Below, piece after piece: positions 63,956 to 64,000 of a stretch of DNA of 64,000 nt (position 1 is the first letter of the stretch; every line of letters begins with the position of its first letter). The notes beneath the pieces were generated by a model. The model was not told the origin of the DNA, did not search any database, and was given only the letters and a program-made list of their open reading frames with translations. A program made the position numbers and the translations under genes. Source of the stretch: Corynebacterium sp. p3-SID1145 (GTDB lineage: Bacteria > Actinomycetota > Actinomycetes > Mycobacteriales > Mycobacteriaceae). The stretch spans positions 1 through 64,000 of the forward strand of contig JALXXC010000004.1 in the NCBI GenBank assembly GCA_025144245.1. Reading direction: 5' to 3'.

Positions 63956-64000
63956 ATAGACTCCTAGGTGACGTTAGTGGCAACTCCGAGCGTAGATGCC

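Overview
The window (about 61% G+C by eye) looks like chromosomal DNA of a Corynebacterium. The strongest evidence is the assimilatory sulfate cluster in the corynebacterial order (Fpr-like gene divergent from cysI-cysX-cysH-cysD-cysN-cysY-cysZ, with McbR-type operators). Further support comes from HspR/HAIR plus SigH-type control of dnaK and clpB, a GlxR-type site, and many apparently leaderless genes. I see no rRNA, tRNA, CRISPR array, prophage or intact insertion sequence.

Layout. 1-14.6 kb: AlaT-like aminotransferase; DUF1707 protein divergent from a membrane protein; a heterodimeric ABC exporter; a two-component system with an ABC-2 transporter and a DUF418 membrane protein; then a Na/phosphate cotransporter, a small coiled-coil protein and a lone PstS-like lipoprotein. 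14.6-22.2 kb: sulfate assimilation, from sulfate uptake (CysZ) through APS formation (CysDN), APS reduction (CysH) and siroheme-dependent sulfite reduction (CysI, CysX, CysY). The ferredoxin reductase expected beside it is a strongly shortened FprA-like protein. 22.4-28.5 kb: SRPBCC protein, MarR regulator, GPP34 protein, lipoate ligase, DJ-1/PfpI protein, AI-2E transporter and a secreted protein. 28.5-33.2 kb: dnaK-grpE-dnaJ-hspR. 33.2-37.7 kb: membrane-anchored phosphoesterase, EfeO, EfeB (no EfeU). 37.8-44.7 kb: pyruvate:quinone oxidoreductase, DUF1023 hydrolase with a small helical partner, nitrilase-type amidase, a reduced flavohemoglobin-like protein, GltS and a small HTH protein. 45.6-54.9 kb: clpB, a DUF559-type nuclease-like protein, a rhodanese with Ser in place of the catalytic Cys, pyrE, SpoU methyltransferase and a GH76-like protein. 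55-64 kb: class II aldolase, FUSC protein, PRC-barrel/DUF2382 stress protein, Nudix hydrolase, purA and a coiled-coil membrane-anchored protein.

Two non-gene signals stand out. (1) The 11-mer CGTCGATAAGC occurs at least 15 times exactly, and its one-base variant CGTCGACAAGC at least 9 times, on both strands, in several reading frames and between genes. Chance predicts far below one. (2) A family of four intergenic elements, each exactly 104 bp, has 26-bp terminal inverted repeats with compensatory changes and a diverged 52-bp core. Two copies bracket the DUF559-type gene. I do not recognise either as a described system. About thirteen genes also show a TANNNT-like -10 box ending 7-8 nt before the start codon, implying leaderless mRNAs.
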